Shown here one piece after another: positions 38,301 through 49,920 of a stretch of DNA of 64,000 nucleotides. This DNA comes from Brachyhypopomus gauderio (Eukaryota > Chordata > Actinopteri > Gymnotiformes > Hypopomidae): the NCBI RefSeq assembly GCF_052324685.1, contig NC_135212.1, forward strand, positions 23,846,816 to 23,910,815. Direction: 5' to 3'. The stretch's first letter is position 1; each line of letters opens with the position of its first letter. The translations under genes and the position numbers were made by a program. The notes under the pieces are model-generated. The model was not told where the DNA came from, made no database searches, and worked only from the letters and a program-made list of their open reading frames with translations.

Positions 38301-41300
38301 AGTTAGAGCCAAAGTGGGAAAAAAATATGCTCATAGCACACTTGGGAGGACAGCCGTCAAGAGTTTTTAATTAAGCCCTGTAGTTACCCTGGTTTGGATG
38401 CCAGCCAGCAAACCAATACTGAAAGTCAGCCAGCTTTATAGAAAGTCTGCCATCCAGCCAATGATCTACTTTATGTCAAGTGTCCATTATCAGACAGTGT
38501 CCATAGTCACTGCCCCAGCACATAAACCAGAACGCTGAGGAATATTTTGAACTCTAACTCTAAATGTATGTACTTCAGATTTCAAATGTTATTGTAATAT
38601 GGATCTCATATTACAGGAAATGGCTACATCGAGGGCAAAGAGCTCGAGAACTTCTTTAGAGAGCTGGAGACAGCCCGGCGAGGAGCAGGTGTGGTAAGTA
38701 AACGCAAAAGTGACATCAGAATTAGGTGGCACAGAGACAGCGAGTACGTTTAGATGGCAGTCTGCACTAAGAACCCTACACACTTTAAGTGAAGAGTGAA
38801 TTTATACCAAAAATGCTTTTGAACAGAGTGATTCAAGTCAAGTCCTTCAAGTCCTTGCAAAAATGGCTCGCATCACCATTTTGTCCTAGCCTGTGTAAAT
38901 TAAACACTGTAGTCATGACAGCCCCTGGCTGATGGCATAGACAGCATGTATATGAAGTCTTAGCAAGGAGATGGGGAAAGAGTTTTCATTTTCTTGACTG
39001 TCAAACAGCGAAAGTGAGAAGTCTCAGAAATTGTGTCTAATAAATGTATCTTACAGCCCCATAAATTCAGTAACTTAACTAGCCTACAGATCTTTCCAAA
39101 AGCACCCATAAACTGACTTGACTTTCTTTACATGACAGGATTATTATGTACAGTATTGAATCTGCAATATTAGGAGCTTGAAAACATTAAACAGACATGA
39201 ACACAAAATAAACTGAAATGAAGGTGATTGTTGCTAGTGTATAGCTCACACTCAAGCAGAGTCTTCCCTGAATACTGGTATGTTTCAGGACCCCACAAAC
39301 GCATCTTTCAGAGAGAAGATGAGAGAGTTTATGCAGAAATTCGACAAGAACAAAGATGGTAGGATTGAGATGTCAGAGGTAAGAATTTGCATGGTTCCAA
39401 AAATGGAGTCAGTCGCAACAGCACTTGTCGAGGACGGATGGCTGATGACCTTTAAGACGATAGATTTTCAGATTCAATCTGTTAGTTTTATGCTTCAGAA
39501 TGACAGGGGGCAGTGCGCATTCTCCATTTAATCTTCACACTTGTCATTTACTCTCAGCACCATCAGAGAGAAAAAACACCTTTCTCTTTTCTCATCTCTC
39601 CTCTCATGTATCTGTTTCTCTTTTCTCATCTCTCCTCTTATGTATCTGTTTCTCTTTTCTCATCTCTCCTCTCATTTTTCTTTCTTTTCTCATATCTCCT
39701 CTCACATATCTGTTTTTCTTTTCTCATCTCTCCTCTCATGTATCTGTTTCTCTTTTCTCATCTGGGCTGGACAAAAAAAATCATCTATTTTAAATTGTTG
39801 TGACTTATTCTAATCCTTTTTAGTTTATTTAAACTCTTGTTGCCTATTCCCTTGTAAAGTGTCCTTGTGTGTCTTGAAAGGTGCTTATAAATAAAATTCT
39901 ATTATTATTATTATTATTATTATTATCTCTCCTCTCATTTCTCTTTCTTTTCTCATCTCTCCTCTCATGTATTCCTTTCTCTTTTCTCATCTCTCCTCTC
40001 ATTTCTCTTTCTTTTCTCATCTCTCCTCTCATGTATTCATTTATCTTTTCTCATCTCTCCTCTTCATTTATCTTTTCTCATCTCTCCTCTCATTTCTCTT
40101 TCTTTTCTCATCTCTTCTCTCACGTATCCGTTTCTCTTCCAAGCTGGCCCAGATCCTACCGACAGAAGAAAACTTCCTGCTCTGCTTCAGACAGTTTGCA
40201 AGCACCAGCTCTGAGTTCATGGCGGTAAGAAATTAGACTGATTCCTTTTTGTAGCAAATCTACACTGTGGTGGCTGTCTGAATCAGGAGTGATACTTCAA
40301 GGGACAAGTACTACTATGTCCACTCCATTTCTGGTACAATGAGTTGATATAGTAGTAAAACACATGTTGGCTATTAATACACATTAGCTATAATTTGTAT
40401 TGAGATGTATGAGTTATTTCACCACAAACACACCATACATAAAAAGGATTTTATATGGTAGCAAAACATCACTGCTACCATATTATCCATACTTTTTGGA
40501 TAATGTGTTTTAGCCAGTGTAACAGGGTCAATCAGGAAAACAGGTTTTCTACAAATTTGAAAGACTAATGAACTGGTTTTAGGTTTTATGGTAGACTGTC
40601 TCTACAGCACATATAAGCACACTGAAGCTATCTTATAAATATGTCATAGAGTTAATTAAGAAAGTTGGAATTGGATCCAGATGCATTATAAAATCTTAAT
40701 CATGACTTTAAAATAGCTCAATGGAACTGAATATGTTTCCAGATTAAGCATACCAAACACTGATATTAAGATCCTTACGATTGCCAAAAGATTGTCTTTT
40801 AGATAAATGAAATCACATTGAATGTGTAGTGTATAAGTTATCACTTCTCTTTGTCAGGTGTTATATTCCTAAACACACATTAACAGGGGTATACAGCTCT
40901 ACCGCAAGAATGAGGTCATCAGTGGCCAATATAACCCTACAATTATCTCCTCTGCTATAATCTATAGCACATCTGTGCTTATCAAGTGCATCTGAACATG
41001 GTATAGAATACTGATTGGGGTCAGATTGGGTTTACAGGATGGTGACAGGCAATGTAGCTCTGCCTGCCATTAAAATAACCATTTATGTCCACAATAGACA
41101 AGGGCCTTTCTAAGAACTCTCTTCTTATCATTGCCCTAATCGCATTAGAGCAAGGAAATTTCCTCTGACCTGTCTAGATTCAAGTCAAAGCGAGTGGTAA
41201 TTAGATGGGAAAGCGGTCTACTCCAGCGATAGGCAATTTTCATCACTCTACTTTCTAATGTTCCTTTACTCAGCCCATTCATGTTACTGAGAAAAAACCC

Positions 41301-42092
41301 AGTCACATGAAACTGATGAGAAAACTTCAAATGGATCTTTTTCATTCTGTGACTTGGATCAAAATGAAGGATTTTAAGATGATTTGGTGGACAGATCAAC
41401 TCTCATCATTACATTATGTGAAACTGTGAAAGAACAGTCATAAATGGGGAAGGGGGACCATTTTAATCACCCAGTGTGCTGGGCAAACCTTTATATATAG
41501 AGTGAGGAAGTACACACTTCCATTTTCAGAGTAATACATTATAGATAGGACTGTTAGTCTCTGCAGACCTGAGAAAGCACAGCATCAATCTTTGATAAGA
41601 ACCCTTGCAGGAAACAGGGAGATTAAAACAGGAATTAAATTGCATTTTGCACTTCTTGTTACAATGCACAGCTGAGCTGAATAGAAACTAGACATGGACA
41701 AGTAAGTGTGGCCGTTCTAACAAAGACAAAATTTCCTTATGGAATGTTACTTTAATCGACAATGGAACTTAACAGAAGTGGCTTTACATATGTAGTAATT
41801 GACAAAGTTTAACATCATTTACATATGCAGTAATTGACAAAGTTTAACAGAATTTACATATGCAGTAATTGACAAAGCTTAATGCAATCTACATGTGCCG
41901 TCATGACAACCACCACAATTACCAGAGGGTTAAACTCCTGCAGACTTCGTTCACAGCCAGGAGAGTGGAGCCTGTGATATGATGTGAGTGCAGGGATGCA
42001 AGAGTGACTGTACCTACTGCATGACTGATTACTGATGATCTGAGTGAGCTGGCAAAATAATCAACTGTCAAAATGTACTCCCTCAAAATCTC

Positions 42093-42149
<57 letters not shown>

Positions 42150-44850
42150 TAGATGGATAAGAATAATTATTCCTAAATCTTTAAAATCAATTCCAATGCT
42201 GATACATAAAATGAACCAATGACATTTAAAAAACATTTTTGGTGTCATGTTAATGGGGAGTGGGATCTTTGAAAGTTCATTAATATAGGGATTTAAATCA
42301 TTTAAATATACCAATAAGGTTCAATAACTTATGTAAGAATGTGTGACTTATTTTGTTTATGTCTGTCTGAAGGCCTGGCGAAGATATGACACAGACCGCA
42401 GTGGCTACATTGAAGCAAATGAGCTGAAGGTAAGATATAGACGAACATAGACAGACCTACAATCCCTGTGCAGTCCCTGCAGAAACTATAACTACGTCCA
42501 TTGGTGCTAAGGTACTATGGTGCTATGGTGCTAAGATGGTGCTAAGATGGTGCTAAGGTACTTTGCCCATCTCAAACATTGTGTTGTACAATTTACCCCC
42601 CAAAAACCAGTGAATCAGACTGGACCAGATGTGGTGGCGTTTTGCAGTGGGGGTGCTGCTCTGCGGCCCGTGACAGACCCGTGTGGTGCTGCCCTCCTTT
42701 GACTGGAGAGGCAAATGAAAAGCATGCAAATGATTCTAGCATTGGCCAGTGACACCCAAAGGGAACATTCAAATCTCTGCATCAGCTCCCAGCATACAAA
42801 TAATCACACACAGGAACACAGTTTTCAAAGGACAAATGAATTGCAAATGTTTCACAGTCCACTTGTCACTTAGGTGATTTATTAGTGGGCCATGCTCTTT
42901 CACACATACATGCTCGACTTTTACAGTGGCTGATGTCTTATGATCGTGATGTGTCCTTTTTTCTAGGGCTTTCTCTCAGACCTGCTTATCAAGGCTAACA
43001 GACACTATGATGACCAGAAACTGCAGGAATACACACAGACAATTGTAAGTACATGTTTGAGGACTCATTCAGAGGATAGACCCAGTGGTGTGTAACTCTG
43101 ATGGTCACTTTAACTACCCCTAAAAGGAGGCCATCACATTCACCCAGAAAGAAGACATTCGGTAACAAGGATATAGACACTACAACACAATTAAAACCAT
43201 AATTTCTAGTTAGGAAACAAGGCTGATCAATCTCACCTTCTGGCTTAAATTCGGCAGTGTACATGAGGTATAAATGTAATTTTTCCAACTCTTTGAAAGG
43301 TAAAGACGTGCTGACCGCTGAAAACTAAAGTCATTGTTACTTTTCGTTGGATTACCATTTAGAGACTTTATGTGATTAGCCAGTAGACTGTGTTAAAGCA
43401 ATGAAATACAAGCTATTTACTTTGAGACGTGTGGTGTAGTAAATGAAGCATGTGGTCCTTTTATATGCTTTTATGTGCTCCTTTAGATCAGTGCATTACT
43501 CCTTCTTCAGAATGCTGAAAAAGGCCAGGCTGCAAATGGCCAGTCTCTGTACTGAACACCCTACATTTCATTGGTCAAATTTCCTGTCATTTTGCTAATA
43601 GACGTCATTACAGAATCCAAATATACCCAGAATGGGCACATACACGGCAATGACTCCCTGCAGCCATACTAGCGAATGGTTTCGTTTTCTCCCATTATCA
43701 AACAGAAATGTGTCCAATAGTAATCAAGAATGTGTCAATTATGAATAGGCTTGGTTTTTTTTATTTGATTTATGAAATGTATTTGTATTATTTTAATCCA
43801 ATTTTTGGTTACTCCTTAAAGAGAGCTGACTACAAACCACTGGCAACACCCAGGCCCGTAGCCAGCATTGTGATGGGGGGGGGTCTTTTTCCCCCAAAAG
43901 TGGACTTCATTTGGCTCTCTACTCCAACGCCCCCTAAATACACGAGCACACTTCAAAACTTTTAATTTAGACATATTTTATTCATTATAAGCAAGGTTGC
44001 CAACTTTTAAAAATCACTAGGCGTGAGATTTGATTTGGGGTGTGTGTCAAACGTTGACGGGGGGGGGGGGGGGGGGGGGTTATGTCTTATATGTTTCCTC
44101 TATGCTGCGCCTAAAGCGATCGATCACCAGTGGTTGGCACCAGAGCAAACTAGTAACTCATTGAAGAGATTAACAATTCATTCATTGAATAGCCTACCTA
44201 TCTTGAGGGGCATGTGTTCGAACTAACCCTTCGATCCCCCCTGGCTACGGGCCTGACACCTAACAACCCTTTATAATAAAGGGTTCTCTTTTGTATCAAC
44301 TTACATGGCTTGTAATACTCAAGAAGCCAATGGACTTTTTCAAAGTAAGCAAATGGTTTCTGCAAAAGGACAGTGAACACTGAAGTGCACACCACTTAGT
44401 TTAAGTTTTACATAGAAATTAAATTAAATAACATGCTCTAATGCACTGAGAAGCTATTAGCCTGCACAATGGCGATCCTGTCCACTGAAAAATCACCACT
44501 GTTGAATTAACACTTATGGTGTTTCTTCACTGGAACGCCATTAGTCTTGCTGGCCTTAAATAAATATGTCCTGAGTTAATGAATCCTTGGTGTTTCCATT
44601 CTGTAATAATCTGATTATCTGGGCCCAGATTATCATGTACCCACTTACATATATGTCTTCTTCAGCACAGCTAGATTACTGGGTATTAAACTTTTAATTC
44701 CAGGGAAAGGTACATACCAACATATTATATATTTATAATAATATATATTATTATAATCATATATTATTATATTATATATTTATCAGTATGACAATATGTG
44801 TACTCCTTGGGAATTCAACCCATAGTACTCATTAATGTTTAGAGGCTCTG

Positions 44851-44898
<48 letters not shown>

Positions 44899-46682
44899 TC
44901 AAGATGTTTGATCTGAACGGAGATGGGAAGTTGGGTCTCTCTGAAATGGCCAGGTGAGGAAAGCTCTAGCTGATAAGCACAACTCTCACTTATAAAATCG
45001 TTTTTCTAATGGCTTGTTGACTGCTCGTCTCTTTTTTAGGCTTCTACCAGTCCAGGAAAACTTCTTATTGAAATTCCAGGTAAGATCACAACTTTATAAG
45101 CTGCATGTATACACCAAAGACTAAAGAACACCAAGCATTAAGTTTCTTTTGTATTGCAGGGTGTAAAACTGACTGCTGAGCAGTTCAATGCCATCTTCAC
45201 GTATTATGACAAGGTAATGTGCAATTCTTCATTAATAGGAATGCATGACTGTTGGCAGGCAGCCAACAGCAGCTTTCAGTACAGTGGGGGAAACCTGAGG
45301 GAGTTTTCTTATCGCTGGTTATGTCTGGTGCACCTCACTCTCTGATTCCGTCATGAATCCATTTTGCATGCAAATGGCAAGTGTTTTCATTCACCTCAGC
45401 AGGTAAACGACTGTGAGTAGCACACCTGTACTTTCTGTCTTGAGTAGACTCAGGATATCATTTGCCTAACAATGGCTTTTGGGTGTCACAATTGCAAATG
45501 CAAATTGCAAAGGGGATTGTGGACCAACAGAAATGCACCCTTATGTACAAAACATTTGCAACGGTCATTCCTTTGTCTCTGTGTCCTATCACACCATTTA
45601 TATAGCGGCAATGTCCTTAGTATTAGTATGTTATTTAAAAAATAGTTATAGTAAATCCCTTTTTTGCTGGGTCAGTGGGCTTCCACAGACACTATTTCTG
45701 CTGCATTCATCTGGGCAGACAGACGAGATCTCCATTCTGCAGTAACAAACTCTCTGCCTTTTTTATTTGGCCTAAAAGTTCAAGCCAAACTCTCCCCCTT
45801 CTGGCGTGTACGTGCTCAGCGCAAATCGACTATGATGACTGCAGAAAAACGCTGATAATGAATAAAACGTAGGCTGAGCATGCAGCAGGTGCATCACACA
45901 CTAAACACTATCCTGCATAAACGTGGTGGTGTGTGTCCTGTACCATCCCCCCCCCCCCCGCCATCTGAACCATGGGCGGCTGCAAGGCATCATTACTGAA
46001 TCATGGATGAAGGAAAATAATAATTAAAGTCAAGTGGGAGGCACTGCAGGTCGAGTGAATGATAATGCAGCTAGCAGCGCATAATGTGGCAGACACAGAT
46101 GAACACAACGTTAGACTGCTTGCAAAGCAACAAGGATGACCTCCCCCATCACCCAGAGTTTGGTCGTTTGCATAATAACACCCCCTCTCCTATGTAATTT
46201 CACAGAGTTACGATGACATCAACCAAAGTCTATAAGTCAGTAAACACTGAAACAGTGAAATGGTCTTGTGAGTTAGTCGTAAGTGTTAACAAACCTCAGG
46301 GAGATATCCTTTGGTCGTCCCCTCTGTAATGACAGTCAGCTCCTCATGTACAGTGCACAGGGCATTTGTTGAAACCTGATGTATTCTCTCTGCGCTTTAT
46401 AAGGATGGAAATGGCTACATTGATGAGCAGGAGCTGGAAGCCCTCTTGAGGGACCTCTATGAGAAGAACTCGGTGAGAGGACACAACCACTCACCAAGAG
46501 GATATGCCTTGTAATTGATGATGGTGTTTGAGACTGGTATACCATAATCCTCTGCTTGATCTTAGGAGGTAGACAGCAAGGACCTTACCGGCTTCAAGAG
46601 GAGCATCATGGCCTTGTCAGATGGGGGTAAACTATACCGCTCAGAGCTTGAGATTGTCCTTTGCCGGGAACCCCTGCCGTGA
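35344..46682 (+). CDS. calb2: Calretinin, EF-hand calcium buffer, 270 aa, 11 exons
   Basis: Calretinin is a fast cytosolic calcium buffer of neurons and sensory cells. Exons: 35344-35437, 38617-38693, 39289-39378, 40144-40224, 42373-42429, 42967-43044, 44898-44953, 45040-45079, 45160-45213, 46404-46472 and 46566-46682. All junctions keep frame, and 270 aa compares with 271 in human. The N-terminus YLHLAELTASQFLEIWKHFD separates it from calbindin-D28k. Five canonical EF loops are seen: residues 29-40 (DTDGNGYIEGKE), 76-87 (DKNKDGRIEMSE), 120-131 (DTDRSGYIEANE), 164-175 (DLNGDGKLGLSE) and 208-219 (DKDGNGYIDEQE). The sixth, near LYRSELEIVL, is degenerate as in the family. Exon 7 uses a CT microsatellite and exon 4 a minisatellite as pyrimidine tract. 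Teleosts have calb2a and calb2b; I cannot assign which. Confidence 0.97.
37083..37275. mobile_element. hAT-type MITE, 193 bp, with 8-bp target duplication
   Basis: Ends CAGTGGCGGAGCCA (37083) and, read inward from 37275, CAGTGGTGGAGCTA are inverted repeats. Exact copies of CTTATGAG flank it (37075-37082 and 37276-37283); an 8-bp duplication is the hAT signature. No transposase fits in 193 bp, so it depends on an outside source. It sits in calb2 intron 1. Confidence 0.9.
39583..40140 (+). repeat. Minisatellite of calb2 intron 3, interrupted by an insertion
   Basis: Units of roughly 34 bp (TCTCTTTTCTCATCTCTCCT with CTCATGTATCTGTT or shorter variants) run from 39583 to about 39762 and again from about 39927 to 40140. 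Between them, 39763-39926 is unrelated sequence. The array ends in TTTCTCTTCCAAG at the exon 4 acceptor (40143/40144), so its last unit acts as the pyrimidine tract. Confidence 0.88.
39763..39926 (+). mobile_element. Retroposon-like insertion ending in ATT repeats
   Basis: GGGCTGGACAAAAAAAATC starts sequence unlike the flanking repeat. It ends AAAGGTGCTTATAAATAAAATTC plus about nine ATT units. A 3' end with GCTTATAAATAAA and a trinucleotide run is typical of fish LINE or SINE tails. The minisatellite resumes immediately after it. Left boundary uncertain by a few bases. Confidence 0.6.
41770..41900. repeat. Short tandem repeat, about 43-bp unit, three copies
   Basis: TTTACATATGCAGTAATTGAC plus AAAGTTTAACA recur three times with small changes (TTTACATATGTAG, TTTACATATGCAG twice), with a worn fourth (CTACATGTGCCG). 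It lies in calb2 intron 4. Confidence 0.85.
42095..42149. repeat. AAT microsatellite
   Basis: About eighteen AAT units in calb2 intron 4, about 225 bp before exon 5. Confidence 0.97.
43851..44255. mobile_element. DNA transposon remnant with CAGGCCCGTAGCCAG inverted ends
   Basis: CAGGCCCGTAGCCAG (43851-43865) and CTGGCTACGGGCCTG (44241-44255) are exact inverted repeats. ACACC lies directly outside both ends, shorter than the 8 bp expected of hAT, so the duplication is partial or coincidental. The element has no transposase frame. A second element family appears nested inside (43990-44200). Confidence 0.75.
43990..44200 (+). mobile_element. Degenerate copy of the GGTTGCCAACTTTT element
   Basis: GCAAGGTTGCCAACTTTTA, AATCACTAGGCGTGAGATTT, a G run, then ACCAGTGGTTGGCACCAGAG and AACTAGTAACTCATTGAA parallel the better preserved element at 59500-59826 in the same order. 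The right half is missing. Confidence 0.7.
44854..44897 (+). promoter_or_regulatory. CT microsatellite serving as polypyrimidine tract of calb2 exon 7
   Basis: A CT array of about 40 bp ends in CAG at the exon 7 acceptor (44897/44898). Confidence 0.85.
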
Positions 46683-47260
46683 AGCCACACCCACTGGACT
46701 CACCTGTTTCACCTGTCCAAGCTGCCTGACTACAGTAACCATGTGCATGTGCCGGGCGTGACCCCATCCCTCAAGCCCGCGTGTTTTGAATGAATGTGCA
46801 CTTCCAAGCACAATAAAGCCCTACATTTCATCTGCCCTTACCTATCCACCTACCCACTCCCCACTCCTCACTGCCCCAAATACAGACCAGACTGTTCAAG
46901 CTATGGTGTTGCCCTCTGCTCAGTTTTTAAAGTACACATATAAAAAAGAAGAGTTGACTGAACCTTATTAATGAAGAGATTTTAATGGATTGAATAAGAG
47001 TATGATTTATTTATTTGTTTGTTTGTCTATTTGTTAATTTATTTATTAAGTCCTTGGCTTTAAATGGTTTCTGGTTTTCTTCCCAGTCCAATATTATTTT
47101 CTTGGTTTAAATCTGTCCTCAGCCATTATTTAAATCTTAATCATTTCTGTTTGTTTTTGTTTGCTTTTTTGTTTGTTTGTTTTGGAAGGGGTGTGTACTG
47201 TTTTCTTTAGTTTATATGGTTATAGGATGTTACTGATCGATACTGATGTTACTAAGCATT

Positions 47261-47266
47261 AATAAA
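47261..47266 (+). terminator. Candidate calb2 polyadenylation signal
   Basis: AATAAA about 580 bp after the calb2 stop. An earlier AATAAA at about 46812 would give a very short 3' UTR. Confidence 0.45.
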
Positions 47267-47361
47267 GGATATGTGAAGAATAGAATGTATTATTTATGGC
47301 TATGTTTGTTCTTTTTCAAACATCCATGTGAGCATGATTACTGAATTAACAGTAATTCAAA

Positions 47362-47763
47362 CTTCATGTGGCCTTTAGATTAGCTCAAGAAAAGTGCGCA
47401 GAGAGCTTCATTGAATGGGTTTCCATGGTCGAGCAGCTGCAATGCAAAGCATCGGATGCAGTGGTGTAAAGCACGCCACCACTGGACTCTAGAGCAGTGC
47501 AGGCGTGTTCTCTGGAGTGACGAATCATGCTTCTCCATCTGGCAATCTGATGGACGAGTCTGGGTTTGACGGTTGCCAGGAGAACTTTGGTGGAACAGGT
47601 GGAACTTTTGGAAGTTTGGTGGAGGGGGGATTATGGTGTGGGGTTGTTCTAGTTGCAAAGGGTGGACCGATGTCATATTAAACCCTCTGGATTAGGAATG
47701 GGATGTCACTTAAGCTCATATCTGAGTCAAGAAAGGTGAGCAAATATTTTTGGCAATATAGTG
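47362..47763 (+). pseudogene. Second internally deleted copy of the Tc1 family
   Basis: It resembles the 14836-15374 copy over TCATGTGGC, AGAGAGCTTCATTGAATGGG, GGTCGAGCAGCTGCA, CGGATGCAGTGGTGTAAAGC and the 3' end GTGAGCAAATATTTTTGGC-AATATAGTGTA. It keeps part of the DDE region (TGGAGTGACGAATCATGCTT, then GGTGGAGGGGGGATTATGG) that the first copy lacks, but has no transposase start and has its own internal deletion. Inactive. Confidence 0.87.
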
Positions 47764-49458
47764 TATTTTCACTAATTTTGCTGTTGATTCCAGATGTAGT
47801 TATTTTCAGTCGCTTCAGGTGAATACTTCTTTCTGAGATCAACTCAGTATTTCTAGTAAAATGTTATCTAACTATGTGCAGATGGCTTAAAATCAAAATG
47901 AATCATTTACATTTGCCTTGTTTTCTACATCCCATGCTAAAACTATCTCATCAATTAATCATTAGTGATTTTAAATATGTAATCCTAGGGCAGTATGGGT
48001 TTCATAAAGGGAGTTCCACTTTAAACATGAAATGGTGATGTTTATGCCAGGTGTCCAAACTGTTTTTTATGATCTCAACAAAATAACCAATTGGGATATA
48101 TCAGAGCGGTGTGATCTGGAAATAGTATACAAATAAAATGGTTTGCAAGGTTCCAAATCAAGCACTACTACTGTATCCTATTCAGTTTCTGTAGTAAATT
48201 CTGGGGTTATAGAAAAGAATGCAAAAATGAATTGTGCATTTCTGTAGGATGTGTGGCACTGGACACATTAGTTTTCTGGCAGGCCATATCAAACATCTCC
48301 CAAGGGCCACACTGCATAGCCCTGGGCTAAAGTTAGTGAAGACACTTTGGTTTTGATGCCAAATTAAGCCAGTATTGATTTTAGCTTCTAATCCTTAGCC
48401 CAAAGAAATCCCTTAATTACATCATTCTTCTTTCCAAGCAAACAGGTGGTCAGAGATGAAAAGTAAACAGGAAATGAGTGATCAAATACTTTCCTACTTT
48501 CCTTTCTCAAGAACAAGCTCATGGACACATCTTGTATTGGGAAGGGGGGGTTCCTACAGGCAGCGCTGATGATGCATTTAAGCAAAGCTTCTCTCAGAGC
48601 CTATTTCATCAAAACCAGGAAGAGAACGATACAAATGCCAGAAGAGGTTTGTTTCACTTTCTATAAACATCTAAGCCAGATCATAGGCAGTGCCTGCTGT
48701 GCGCACTGAGACATAGATGAAAACCAGTGTTATATGAAAAATAAGGTCATCACATTTATATATCAGGAGGATCCTGCTCTTTTATTTATAATATTTTAAA
48801 TATAGCTCAGATGGATTTAATAAGTAATTCAGAGTGGAAGTCTCTAATTTACCTGCTCATCCAACACCACTTATTCAAATACGCACTGGCAAAATGAATC
48901 TTGGTTCTTCCAATGGATCCGCGACTAGTCTAATCCAAATCTACAATCATAAGGGGAAACATATCAGGGATTGCCTGACAAGTTTCAGACACTTAACAAT
49001 CCCTTTTTCTACAACAGTATTAAAAATAAAAACAGTTATTTGAGGTTTCATGTGTCTAGAATCTCAACAGTGCAGATCTAATGTCAGAATATATTCTGGG
49101 GCCTGTTTTTATTGCATAAAGCATAGCAATGGCAGAATGGCAGAAAGAGGACATGTTCAAAAAACTCAGGCCATCTTCATGCATATCTTCTCTGCTTGTC
49201 ATACTCCTCACACCTTTCCAACAGCTGTACTAAGCAGTCCAAACATACTGAAGTGCTGAAAGTGGGTCCAGTCGGTTGGACTAAGGAGTGCATAGAGGTA
49301 CGAGGAGAAAGCCCAACAAAACCAAACATTCAAAATAATGAATTTCACTAGCCTGGTTAAACCACAGCATTTTAACTGGAGATCTACTGTTTATCACAAA
49401 CTAGCAGTTCAGATCCTAATGGGGTTCCCTTAAAAAAAATTCAAAAACTGAAAATTAT

Positions 49459-49820
49459 TGTCATGACCGAGGTAGGGGTGGCTTGAAAAACAATGGGTGT
49501 CTTTACTCGTCAGGACAATCAACTATAAATGCAGGACACAGCAGGAAGCTGGCTAACAGCACACGAAGACAAGGCGGCATGGTGGCATGATGGCATGACG
49601 GCGGTAATGACTCACAGCGTCATGTTGAAGACTGAAGAGCAGCCTACAGCTCGCAGGGTGTCATCTTGGTTACTGTACAGGTGTACAACTGTACAGGTAT
49701 ACAGCTCAGGAGGACCTCAGGACCTCAGGAGGACATGTGGGCTTGATATAAGGAAGAAACAGGCATCAAGGCACAGGCTCCATCAATCAAAATTATCAGG
49801 TGATTGGATAGCTGCATGAA

Positions 49821-49898
<78 letters not shown>

Positions 49899-49920
49899 TT
49901 TGGGGGGGGGGGGTCATGAT
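49459..49920. mobile_element. Possible TIR-bounded element containing a TG array
   Basis: TGTCATGACC starts at 49459 and GGTCATGATA closes at about 49921; the two are inverted with one mismatch. Inside are small direct repeats (GGACCTCAGGA twice; TGTACAGGT/TATACAGC), a TG array at 49822-49895 and a G12 run. AGTCATGG is repeated just after the right end (49920-49955). No coding potential. Confidence 0.4.

Noticed and set aside
39500-40236. Ser/Leu/Phe-rich frames that look like membrane proteins
   Set aside because: Created by the CTCATCTCTC minisatellite; only the calb2 exon at 40144-40224 is real.
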